Assembly (NCBI GenBank): GCA_037074765.1
Contig: JBAMDO010000022.1
Coordinates: forward strand, 186,001-250,000
Source of the DNA: Mansonella perstans
Taxonomy: Eukaryota > Nematoda > Chromadorea > Rhabditida > Onchocercidae
DNA: 64,000 nt
Direction of reading: 5' to 3'
Position numbers and translations under genes: made by a program. Positions 23,706 through 34,896 of the stretch are shown here, one piece after another; the stretch's first letter is position 1, and each line of letters begins with the position of its first letter. A model generated the notes under the pieces. It saw only the letters and a list, made by a program, of their open reading frames with translations. It ran no database searches and was not told the DNA's origin.

Positions 23706-24386
23706 AGCAAAAGTGACCCTCATGGTTGGCGCCATCATTTTATAGTAGTATTAATATATATATAGACAACAAAAGATTTGGACCTTTAGAGTTACGCAAA
23801 GATTCTACAATATTGCCTTAGACGGTTGGTAAATATTAATTCAGCTATTGTACGTAGAAGCATGAATATAATCGTCACAGTATGTGCTCTGTCTAATACC
23901 GCAAGTATCGGGATTTAGACAATAAGATAATAAAGAAGGAAGGCTTGCAATTGGGACTTTGTCCATTACAGTAAAATATGTACTTACTTTTAGTAATTCA
24001 CAAAAAATCAATAGAAAAAAATCAATCGATAGCAAAAAATCTTCTAAAAACACAGATTTATTAAATCAAAAACAATATAAATTCACTGCAATTAGAAAAA
24101 GCCTGTTTTCCATGTCAAAGATATAGTTGTTTCAATAAATTAAAATCAAATGAAGATTTGTCGAATTTACGAATTTCATATTTAATATTTGTCGAATTTC
24201 ATATTGAAATAATCTTATAAGAGTATTTAAGCTTTAGCACACCGTACTGAGGACAAAACGCAAATAATTCCACTTTGTTGGCGCGAATCGATTTTAAGTA
24301 AACTGTAGTGAATTAAATAAAGCATTTAAATGATAGCAAGCAAATTGCAATATCGACTTAAAACATTAACGAATATTTTCGATTGA

Positions 24387-24600
24387 CTAAAAATATAAGG
24401 AATATTGATAATATTTCCAAAATGCTTTCATTTCATCAGTAGTAATATCTGGCAATGAATTGATGTAATCGAACGATTGAAATGATTGACTGGATGATTC
24501 CGCCAATGTTAATTTATCCATCCAATCCGTGTTTGATTCGTTATTGCTTAAATTACAATCTATTGTATTCAAAATACGAATGTCTAATTCAGTGGAAATG
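24387..24600 (-). other. Conserved frame in the srx-B 3' region
   Basis: Equivalent of the frame at 17725-17965 without the 27-base insertion. It contains SNNESNTDWMDKLTLAESSS and ends KAFWKYYQYSLYF. The exon that precedes it would have to end in phase 2, which the assembled srx model does not supply. It is therefore treated as probable 3' UTR or alternative tail. Confidence 0.4.
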
Positions 24601-26942
24601 CTGAAACAATATTTAAAAGTTAATCCAAATTCCTATTCTACATTTATTATCAAAAAAAATTACTATTTACGCGCAAATTGTTCCTGTTGTTCCAGTTGAA
24701 GATCAATAAAATAAGCCTGTAAGTTAAAAACTTTTTGCCGGTTTCATTCTAAGTATACTACATTTGCACCTGAGACAGTGATCATAATTATTATTTAATC
24801 TAGCACAGACAGTTAAACAGAAATTCAATGCAAAACCGACGTATAGATCGCCTTTTTAACATTGTTCTACACTGCAATTTTAGCTTTAAGTACAATGTAT
24901 CTAAGTGTTCTTCACAACTGACGGAAGATATTAAAATTCCCAACGATAATTTACATGAAACCAATTTAAAGCCGAGGAATGATTTTTTTTTGACCTTTAA
25001 AATTTGCAAATATTTCACCGACGCAATTTGCTAAAACTACTTTTAGATCAAAACAATTCTACGGATAACCAGCATTTCTAGAAATGAGCTTCCCTTAGAA
25101 GAATTGAGAATTTACCGTATATGAAACAGAAATAATTATGCTTTTTAATGAAGAGGAAAAAATTTTTCACCCATCGAAAGCGTGCATCATAAGCCAGGAT
25201 ATTGTAGTCGCAGCAAATAAAGCCCATTTATTGGTCAGGAAATATGGACTAATCAAAAAAATAACGCCAGTTGCAATTATCGCAAACCCACTGATGCATG
25301 ACTGGAAATGCAGAAACGGAATTTTATTGCTATTAAATCAACCATATTTAATTCTGCCCTGAACTCATTTTCGAATTTTATTCCGACATGTAATTTAATA
25401 CAAATTATTCGTTCCTTTATTTCAAGATTTATATACTTGCCTGTTTAAAGAAAAGTATTTCACGGTTATCATTGGTAGAACACACTACCACCGGGTTGCT
25501 TTTCCTTACCTGAAAAATGCGATAAATATAATTTTGCCGACCCAATCATCAGTTATTTGAGTAAATACTTGTCCTAAGTTGATTAAGGCAAGTATTCAGG
25601 CAAGTTGAGCAAATATTCACTCAACAAGTTACTGGTACGAAAAAATATTTTCAGTTACGAGCAGTCATCTCATTTAATTCGAAGCACACAGTCGATGCAT
25701 GTGGGGAACAATGCCTTACGTTTTACGAAGATACTTTTCAAGAGCTGAGCCATTAAGCAATTAATTGCAATTTCAACTATTAATTAGATGCAAATAATTA
25801 ATGAAATAGCGGTCAATCTCTACCTTATTGTGATTTCTAATCTTAAGAAGTGTTATGAAGTTAATACATGCTGCTGCACTCAGAAATGAAACAGTGAACG
25901 ATACGTCAAAAATTCCATTTATGTGGCCACAACCGGTGTTACTGTAGCTCCAACGAAAATCCATTTCCATGTTAAAAATCAGAGTGCATGGTACTGTAAG
26001 CATAAGTCATTTAGTGATCAGTATCCAAATTCAAATTCTGACACTTTGAACTTCGATTTCAATGATCTTTCATCGGTTATGTTTATGAAATTTTTAATAT
26101 ATAGCTTGCTTTCGTATAAAATAAACTTGCAAAAATTATACCAAAAATGTTAGGTATACAAGGTATAAATCCAAGCAAGTAGACAATGATTGCGGCCCGA
26201 CGAGCTTTCTTTATGGACCAATAACGGTGATATCTTACAGGATATGCAATTGCATAGCATCTATTAAGGGCAATTAACAAATTCAAAAGTATTAATCCGT
26301 AATAAGATGCATCTGCCAAACATCCGGGTATTAAAATAAGAGAAGATGTCGTTGACGATAATTGTCGATTATCTCTGAAATCGCAACTGACTACAACGAT
26401 CAATAGTTCGTAAATTTATACAACAAATTGCAGTTCGGCTCCTACATTTCACGGATAACTGACAAATTAAACGCAGTAGTAAAAGCATTACGTTATTAGA
26501 ACGATAGCTCCCCATATCAACATCACTGATATCGTCTGTACATTACACAGTAAAAGAACGATGCAAAAAATGCCATAGGCATTCCGAAAACGCACATTGG
26601 TGATTGTGATACAAAGTGATAAGCCATTGCTAACAAATCCGAACAATGATACCTGTAATCAAAACTGGTGTTAAGTGAATATTTCATGAAACGATTATTG
26701 ATTGCCACCCCAATAGACGCTTTAATGTTTAGCATTCTTCATTGGATGACAACGTATTGGTTAGGCAGTGTTAATTCCGATACTTGTTTATATTCGACGC
26801 TTGATACTTAACATAACTACTAATTGATTTATGAATAATCTGTCCATAAGAACTTCAGGAGAACTTTAATGTTAGTTTTGCATAAAGGAGGTAAGAATCT
26901 TACTATGGCAATACATGATAACGCCAACATATTATCCTCCAT
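24589..26942 (-). CDS. Srx-class seven-transmembrane chemoreceptor, copy B
   Basis: Same gene architecture as copy A. Exons (minus): 26942-26904, 26652-26492, 26374-26142, 25993-25824, 25509-25441, 25301-25171, 24716-24671, 24600-24589, giving 286 residues. The N-terminus MEDNMLALSCIAI runs into TM1. LNRC is at about residues 103-106. Loop 2, FFKQ and the HAFDGLILLIFN terminus are present. No stop or frameshift was found. The GC-AG intron is conserved with copy A. Substitutions relative to A include V for A and F for L in exon 2, and V for I in AYPV. Family assignment rests on the recalled srx pattern; srsx-like or another rhodopsin-like subfamily is the alternative. Confidence 0.86.
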
Positions 26943-27159
26943 ATTGGACTTTGTGGATGTCATCAAATTTGTTGAAATCAATTAAGAAATCTGAAAGAGT
27001 TATTTTAAAAGAAAGAAGCAGTTCTGTCAAGGAAAACTGAATTTGAGTAAGAACATGAAAGTGAAATAAATCACATGTCGAAATGAAAAGTTTTAGTGAA
27101 ATATTCTACGGATGCTTGATTCAAACATAAAAATTACTATCATCTTTGCATATGAATAT

Positions 27160-28040
27160 GATATTTTTAATCCAAAAATCAATGCTGTCATTGCACTGTA
27201 CAACTACACTTCTTTGCAAATTGTCACATCTTATAATACCGACACAAAAAATTAAATAATAATTGCGTAACTAATGAAATGTCCATCTCTTTATCCATAT
27301 CACAGACAAATTTTGGAAATATCATAGGACTTTTATCAATTTGATGTGCACTTCACTCAATTATTCTACCCGTTGAGAAGTCAGTGCAATAACCAGTGAA
27401 TTCCATACCGAATAGAGGATTACATGAAAATTAAAATAAAATAAATCTACTTAAAAAAGTTAAAAACAAATTTCAGCAAAATGAATAACACTTTCCATTC
27501 CAATTCATCAGCACCGATGGTTTGAATGTCTCTATATGTAGGTATAGGCCTTTCTTGCTGTAAATTATAATTTAAAATTCATACTAATTCAACTAAATTA
27601 CTTAAGCATGTTTACTGAGTCTTTAAGTACAATATTTGGAACTTTTGCTAGTATCCGTCAAATAAAAATTCAAATAAAAAAATCATCACTATAATATCTC
27701 TGATTATCTTTACTTTCACCAAATCATTTTAAAGCTATGTTATAATTTACTGCTGTCATTAAGTATTAACAATTTTCCAGCAAGATTATCATGCTATAAT
27801 TAACGTTTGCAAAAGTGACGGATAGATTTTTCAAATATTTCACACTGAATTTAATGAACAATTGCGTAGCATCGACCATTATTGCATTCATAATTGATAT
27901 CAATAATGTTGCGAGACTTTTTGTTTCCATAAAAGAATGCAAAGTAAGTTTCGTTTTCAATTCGTAGAACAATCCTTTTTCCGTGTCAATAAGCATTAAT
28001 TCTGCCTCATCCCATTGATAATAAAATTTCGTAATATGAT
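27160..28040. repeat. Older diverged flank duplication, partner of 21280-22320
   Basis: Imperfect direct match to 21280-22320. It contains a minus-strand open frame at 27766-27996 (for example SLATLLISIMNAIMVDATQL) that is disrupted in the partner copy. No family is recognised, and it may be a decayed exon or chance. Confidence 0.6.
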
Positions 28041-28447
28041 GTGTGCTAAAATTTGAGAGCCGACATCCAGAAATGGGCTGATTTTACTTCAGTTGGGAAA
28101 TGTTTGGTTTCATGCCTTAGCGCTCTACGCTTGCCTTAAGTGAAACCTTTTTTCTATTCCAGAATATTCGTAAACAAGTAAGTATGCTTCATCGTTCTTC
28201 AGTATTTTTCTAGTATTGAACGAAAGCCTCATAATCTGAAAATATATGTGTTTAATTAAAGCTTTTTGTATTTTAAATCGTAAAGATTTAATTTTAAACT
28301 CATCAAATATTAAAATATGATATGGAAGTTATCCATTGTTCCGCATAAATGATCGTTCGGTTTTTTTTTTAATGTAACAGATGTTTTATACTTGAAGGGA
28401 TGTCTGTTTTATCTGTTTTTCTTTTTGCTTTCCACTTTATTTTATTT

Positions 28448-28533
28448 TCAGAAGTTAAAAATCGCATTATGCTGCGTCACGTATTTCGACAATTCTTTGG
28501 GGCACTTTCGTAATCCAGCAACAAAGACTTCAT
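28448..28533 (-). CDS. Candidate terminal exon of an unrecognised gene
   Basis: On the minus strand a TATTTCACAG acceptor is followed by an open frame of 27 residues ending in TGA, including DEVFVAGLRKCPKELSKYV. The composition looks protein-like and the acceptor is good, but no upstream exon was identified. A related, degraded piece (GCTGGATTACAAAAGTG) lies near 29190-29270, where the frame is broken. It may be a fragment rather than a functional exon. Confidence 0.25.
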
Positions 28534-28579
28534 CTGTGAAATAGGATACGCGAAACATTTCACTGAAAAAGGGCTGTTG

Positions 28580-29400
28580 CAATGAGTGATAAAAGATAAT
28601 TAATGATGAAATAAACGAATGACTTCTTACCGATTACCTCGTAAAAGTTGTTAAATTTAGTATCTAAAAAATTCGTTCATAACCGTAAATACACATATGC
28701 ATACGAGTGAACTTACACATGTTTGTATCCATATTTGGATTTTGGTATAAACTTGCTGAAATCAAGATTTAGACGTTAATTTTTAGAGCGATCAATTTCC
28801 GCGTCGCCATACTGATCCTGCCTTCAATTTCCGTTTGGTAATTTGTAGAAATTTTGAGAAAAAATTTATAACATAGCTTTAATCGAAAGAATTTTTTTCT
28901 AATCCCAGCGAAATGAAATGCACTGATGATATTAATATAAAACAATAAAATTTTTTTTTTACCAAATGATTAAAATTTACCAAATGTAGGTATCCGAAAA
29001 CAAAGCAATCACAACCAAATCAAGCAAATCAAGTAAATTAATCTAGTAAAGTAAAGTAATCATATGTAAATTATTATCAAAAATGGAACAAAATAACGAG
29101 AAAAGAAGATTGGATGCAATGGTATTTATCATTTCAATGGAACATATTAGTAGTTTTTATTGTCTTCTGAGTTCGAATTGATATCACTTTTGTAATCCAG
29201 CTTCTTCGTAAAACTTCTTCGTAAAACCGACGATATGGCTCAAGTGTCAGAATTGTTACGGAGATCGTCCGCATCTGAAATTAAGGGAGGAGGAAAATTA
29301 ATGAAAAAGACGAGTTCTCGCGGTGAGCAATAAAAGATAATTAATGATGAATTCAACGAATGACTTTTCAATTCATTACCTCGTAAAGATAGTAACTAGC
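28580..29400. repeat. Pair of direct repeats
   Basis: 28585-28660 and 29320-29395 share TAAAAGATAATTAATGATGA and then ACGAATGACTT and ATTACCTCGTAAA with small differences, about 735 bases apart. Together with the related exon fragments this indicates an old local duplication. Confidence 0.7.
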
Positions 29401-29534
29401 TAAATTGAGAATGGTCCTCAAATTGCTTCCAAGAAAATAACTTTGACAACTAGCAAATATACAAGTGGCGTTTGCGCACGCATGAACTGAATTATGCTGT
29501 TGACATTTGTTGAGCCATTGACCTTTTTTTAAAT

Positions 29535-30925
29535 CAAAATTGTTCTGATCTAAAAAAAGTAGTTTTATCAAATTTCATCGGAGAAATATCCGCAAATTTT
29601 AAAGGTTAAAAAAATTATTCATCGTTTTTAAATTGATTTCACGTTAATTATGGTTGGAAATTTTATTATCTGCCACCAGTTAGAGAGAATACTTCGGTAT
29701 ATTGAATTTAAAGGTAAAATTGCAGTGTTAGAATATCGTTTAAAAAGGCGCCGATCTATACATTGGTTTTGCATCGAATTTTGTTTGGCTGCCCATGTTA
29801 GATAAAATGATAATTTTACTGTCTCAGATGCAAATGTAACATATTTAGAATGAAATCTATAAGAAAATTGATCTTCAACTGGCATCACAAGAACAATTTA
29901 CGATTAAATAGTAATACACGAATAAATAGTAATTTTTTTAATAATAAATGTAGAATAGAAATTTAAATTAACTTTCGATTTTCGTTTCAATATTTCAACT
30001 GAATTAGACATTCGAATTTCAAATACAATAGATTGTAATTTAAGCAGCAGCGGTTCAAACACGGAATGGATAGATAAATTAACATTGGCGGAATCATCCA
30101 ATCGATCATTTCAATCGTTCGATTACATCAATTCATTGCCAGATATTACTACTGATGAAATGAAAGCATTTTGGAAATATTATCAATATTCCTTATATTT
30201 TTAGTCAATCGAAAATATTCGTTAATGTTTTAAGTCGATATTGCAACTTGCTTGCTACCATTTAAATGCTTTATTTAATTCACTACAGTTTACTCAAAAT
30301 CGATTCGCGCCAACAAAGTGGAATTATTTACGTTTTGTCCTCAGTACGGTGTGCTAAAGCTTAAATACTCTTATAAGATTATTTCAATATAAAATTCGAC
30401 AAATATTAAATATGAAATTCGTAAATTCGACAAATCTTCATTAGTGATTTTTCTGTTTTATTTCATCTTTCGTCAATGACTGATCTGCATAAAGAATAAA
30501 GAGACTTTGTCGTTAAACTCACTCCCAAAACTTTTCCAACAATATTATTTATACTATCATCATTAAAACTGTTCCTGATTTTTAGTAAAATTACTGAAAA
30601 AAATCAAATAAATTACTATGCCAACGCAATGGATATGGAAATTGGGAAATGTAATGAAAGAAAAAAGAAATATAATGTAGCTGATAAATTATGATTTCAA
30701 CTGCATCGTAAATATAGCACAAAAAATGAAACAATGATTTCAACGAAATAGTTACTAACAACATTAGTATTTATCGATTTTAATTTATTGAAACAACTAT
30801 ATCTTTGACATGGGAGACATGCTTTTTCTAATTGCCATGAATTTATATTGTTTTTAATTTTACAAAATTTGTGTTTTTAGAAGATTTTTTTGCTATTAAT
30901 TTTTGTGAATTACTAAATTTCGTAG
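29535..30925. repeat. Truncated inverted third copy of the srx 3' region
   Basis: 29535-30440 matches the reverse complement of about 25055-24150. After an unrelated insert of about 330 bases, 30775-30925 continues the match. Only the region downstream of the srx TM7 exon is present; exons 1-6 are absent. The donor after the exon 7 equivalent is mutated. The 3' frame is still open here, on the plus strand, at 30001-30204. Confidence 0.88.
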
Positions 30926-30954
30926 CCTTCTTCAATTGTGTTTGCTGAAAATAA

Positions 30955-31037
30955 ACCACCTTAAAAGCGCATGAACATGGCCTTTTTATTATGCTGCCAT
31001 GCTTTTTTCAGCATCGGTATTGCTTTTTCGTATATTT
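30955..31037 (-). pseudogene. Fragment of NOC2 exon 4
   Basis: Matches about 12587-12666, the end of NOC2 exon 4 and its donor side (shared GCATCGGTATTGCTTTTTCG). It has substitutions and one extra base that breaks the frame. It lies between the srx third copy and the block duplicated at 15.3 kb. Confidence 0.85.
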
Positions 31038-31514
31038 ATATTGGTATGTGTATGTTAGTGCTTGTGCGTTTGTGTATGTGTGTTTCTTGTAAGTGTATGT
31101 GAATGAATGTTTCCGGAAAAGCACTTTATTCTACTGTAACACGTAAAGCTACGAAAATGGAATCAGATTTGTGATACGAATTTAGGTAAACTTAAAATTT
31201 TTCAATGATTAAATATTTGCGTCATTCATTTTGAACATATTATTGATATTATGTCAGGATGACGTTTCCATTATACTTATTACGTAGTACAAAATTTTCT
31301 CAATGAAATATGGTTTGATACTTTGAACCGTATAACACGTACGTGAAGAGTGAATAAGTAAATCCATCAATGCATGAAAGTGAAATTTTTAACTTTTATA
31401 ATACGTTGCATTGGACAGTTTACATACATATAAAGTGAGTATAATTCCATTTATGTTTATTATTATTTACTGGATAAGTGAGAGGAAGGTTGCTCGCTTT
31501 TCAAATCTGAAAAA

Positions 31515-32062
31515 ATGTCAATAGCCGATTTGAAGTAAGTATTTCAATAGCATTAGCTGAAATTGAATTTTAAGTTTTAACTACTGGAAGTAAATCTTTC
31601 TGAAATCAATTGCAAATTCATGACAGTATTTATCTATCGAAAAAGATTTGAAGTTTTATTAAAACGGTGCAAAGTTAAATTTTAATTGTGGATTGACAAG
31701 TGTTAAAAATTGGAAATTATTTGATTGGATGTGAAAATTTGTTTGAAAAATTATTTTAGGAACATCAACTAGTAAATGATAATTAATTTCATCATACTAA
31801 TAAATCCTATTCAGTACAAATTAATATAATTTTGGCTTGAATTAATTAAAACTTATATATATATGTTCAATTAATATATATTTCATGTGAATTAATTTAA
31901 CCTTACAGCGCTTTAATTGAACTTCGGATTGATATTAAAGATGATTAATTGATCCAACAAAAATTTTTGATCAATTTCAGAACACCTTCGAAATCCAAAA
32001 TTAAACAAATTAAAGAGCCACTCAATAGAAGGTTCTTAATTAGTCTTCTCATTTTTCGTTAA
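31515..32062 (+). CDS. Candidate small two-exon gene, unrecognised
   Basis: 31515-31534 reads ATG then SIADL and ends at a perfect GTAAGT donor. 31981 follows a TTTCAG acceptor and, in matching phase, reads TPSKSKIKQIKEPLNRRF to a TAA at 32062 (33 residues in all). A further donor-like AG|GTTCTT lies inside exon 2, so it may instead be the 5' part of a longer gene. Nearby open pieces at 32106-32240 and 32270-32390 could belong to it. No homology is recognised. Confidence 0.25.
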
Positions 32063-32637
32063 AAACTTAAAGAAAAAAAAAAAGAACGATTTCTCAATTT
32101 TTTAAATGGAAAAAAATTTGAAATTTAATAAATTTATCAAATATAAAGACAACAATGAAATGTTGCAATTTGTGGATCCAAATAATTATGCTGCTCCAAT
32201 AAGTCTAATTAATAATTTATCAAGGAAATTTTCCGAATAACTGTTAGTAACTGTTCTGTGTTCATTTAGTATCATAAAATTTGCTGTGGAAAAAGGACAA
32301 CCCGATGTGGCACGTGTGAAACTTTTATTACACAATAATAGTAATCGCCAAATGCAATGGTTATTGATATGTACCGATACTGTAATTACGGTAGTTTTCA
32401 GCAAATAATAACAGAGCTAGTCATGCGATATTAAGTAACAATATTTGTTTTTAAATTTTGATCTTTACTTTTAATTCCGTTTGTGCATGTTAATTATTCT
32501 GGTTTTCCGGTACCGATCATTTTTTTCCGTCACCTGTGTGCACATTGTTGTCATTTTAAATGAATCTTTTGTTCACCTATTCCATTCATTCACTTTTTTA
32601 GCTATCCTGAAAAAACTTTTACTAGGGTGAACCAAAG

Positions 32638-33165
32638 ATGTCTGGTCGTATTGAAAAGCTTGGAAGCAACGAAGTGAATTTAATTTGGCAACGACCTAAA
32701 ACTATAGAAAAATGGACAGATGCACCAGAACCAAAAATGCAACTTTTCATGAAATTAATTGCTGCTGAATCTGGTAAAGAAGTTACTGATGCATTTACAA
32801 AATTTAAAGGTAATTAAATGTTCCGATATATACTTTTGAATGTTGCAAATCATTTGCGTTATTTGACGTAAATAAGTGAGTGCTAAGAATGGTTTTGAAG
32901 TTTGTCCAAGAATAAGATAAAATAAATGAGCAGTTATTAAATTTGTGAACTAATAACAGTCTCAAAGTATAAAAAAATGCATTGCATAGAGCAAATGTTT
33001 CCGGAAGAAAATATTCCAGCTTCTTGGATTATAGGCCTAGTAACACTTCGAAAAGTCATTCAAGACCATTATTTTAATTTCGCCTTTATCAAAATGAACC
33101 AATTTCAGCAAAGATATGTCCGGATACTGAATGTACCGCAAACGATTTACCCATTCATGAACTGA
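32638..33165 (+). CDS. Unrecognised two-exon protein, 125 residues
   Basis: Exon 1 is 32638-32809, from MSGRIEKLGSNEVNLIWQ to the donor G|GTAATT. Exon 2 is 32960-33165 after ATAACAG. The phases match (1/2). An acceptor-like CTTTTACTAG lies 11 bases before the ATG, the pattern seen at the trans-spliced genes here. Exon 1 is clearly protein-like (DAPEPKMQLFMKLIAAESGK). Exon 2 ends in NVPQTIYPFMN, whose last part lies within the repeat shared with 15.5 kb, so the native C-terminus may have been replaced. There is no signal peptide or membrane segment, and no family is recognised. Confidence 0.45.
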
Positions 33166-33625
33166 TCGTTAAATCGGACAAAATTTCGAAAATAATAACA
33201 ACCGATAAAAATGATTCCAAGTTAATAATAATATAATAATAACAATTATAATAATAATTAGCAAGATCATTTCAAATCGAAATCTTCGAAAATTTTAACT
33301 GTGATAATAAATATTAACGGCAGTACTGACTGATCAGATTCCAGATCAAAATAACAATCAATCATAGTAGTCATGCTATATTCTATATAATAACAAAAGA
33401 AAACATAAAATTTTGTAAAAATCCATCAAGTAAAATCCTTTCAGAATTTAGCATTTTAGTTATGATGTCGGTGATGTAGCAATTAATCCGGAAAGTATTT
33501 TCGAAGATCCGGATAAGCTCTCCTGGCTCATTATAATCTTGTGTTGTTTGCTTGGAGCTATCATTTTGCAATCTATTAGCAATACTGATCGCTGACAAAA
33601 TTTCGATTGACAGTGATACATGCTG
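33128..33625. repeat. Duplicated segment shared with 15515-15982
   Basis: Direct match to 15515-15982, with a few indels (extra AATAAT units and AAGTAAAATC). Its minus-strand frame at 33383-33667 (LSAISIANRLQND and ELIRIFENTFRINCY) is open in both copies. Most differences between the copies change residues, so there is no sign of constraint. Confidence 0.85.
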
Positions 33626-33667
33626 TAATTTACCGCAACTAATTTGATCATTTTCCTTTTGTGTCAT

Positions 33668-34896
33668 GCCTTGAATATCGAGAAATTGAATAATTTAAAA
33701 ATTTAGCAGTAAAAAGTTTTATTGCAATAAAATAGTTTAATTTTTTCCTTTTTGCATTTGCTTCAATGTTTTTTAATATTATTTCTTATTTTATCCGATA
33801 TGTAAGAAAAATGAAAATTTAACATCTTCAGTAGCATTGCTTTATCTTCAGTAGATAGCAGTTAAGCGATATTATATTTTAAAAATGAGTAATTTGCGAA
33901 AAGAAAAAAATTAATTATCACAATTTGACAAACAACGGAAGTTTAATGCTCAGAAAGTGAGACCTGATTCAGATATTATATATTTAAGCAATTCTATAAT
34001 CTTGCTATCTTGTTTTCATTTCTCATCACTGCAGTTTTTTTCTTATCAATATCCTCTTTTGCTATTATTGTTATCAGTGCTATTGCTTGTGATCACTGCT
34101 CAATTCATCTATCTTTCCTAACCTGAATATTCAAAGCACTGATGGAAAATATCGATCATTGAGAAGGAGAAAGGTTATCGATATGATAAATTAATGATTG
34201 TTACCCATCTGAGTGTGATTATTAGTGAACAATGAAAATAAGAGCATTTGCTAATAACGTTTCTGAAAAAAAAAAAAAAAATTGCAAATGTATGTCATGT
34301 GAGATAAACATGTATGAAAAAACAATTTGATAATTCAAAATTTAAATATTTATAATTATGCAAGATATTATTGAACGATTGTCGAATAAGTTTATTCGTT
34401 CATAACGCTTCATCATTATAATGAAATGAATTAACAACTGATGAGGTATTGATGAATTATAAAAAATGTTGGCGTTCACAATTTCCAGTTTAAATCAGGT
34501 AAATCGTCTGTCAAAAAAATTTTCAACTTTGCTAAATTTCGGCACTTTGTTTGAAATAGTTAAACTGGTATCTTCGGGATCTGAAATAGTAACATATTAT
34601 TATTATGATATCGAATAGGAATTTCGAACAATCTCACAAAACAGTGACGCAAATGTTATAATCTTCCGTTTACGAAATGAAAGGAAAGAGAGATAAATGT
34701 ATTTAATGATAGGTTAATATTTCTCGGAAAAAAAGTTTTGAAAATTAGCCGAAAAGCACAAAAATAGCTTTTGAGCCAAATTTGGTTTATTTCTGGCTCC
34801 AAAAAATCTGAACCAATAATTCCTCGTTCTGTTGCCAGGAGTTTTAAATATGTCTGGTAGGTTGTATGCTAGGTTGAAAAGATGTGTCGTTTTAAA
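33668..34896. other. Spacer downstream of cth
   Basis: No gene recognised. An AATAAA on the minus strand at 34791-34786, about 106 bases past the cth stop, is a plausible cth polyadenylation signal. The rest is AT-rich filler. Confidence 0.5.

Larger units (their letters stand above)
23563..27073. repeat. Segmental duplication, copy B
   Basis: Direct, nearly identical partner of 16736-20440. It begins within the NOC2 3'-flank copy and ends at GAAAGTGAAATAAATCA. Beyond that point similarity drops abruptly to the diverged older flank. Confidence 0.95.

Noticed and set aside
18513..25362. Plus-strand frames of about 71-76 residues repeated in both srx copies (for example containing KACIISQDIVVAANKAHLLV)
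   Set aside because: They are antisense shadows of srx exon 6 and exon 4, whose minus-strand frames fit the receptor family.
33383..33667. Minus-strand ORF open in both duplicated copies as a possible conserved gene
   Set aside because: Most differences between the copies alter residues and the ends differ, so there is no sign of selection; kept only as part of the repeat annotation.
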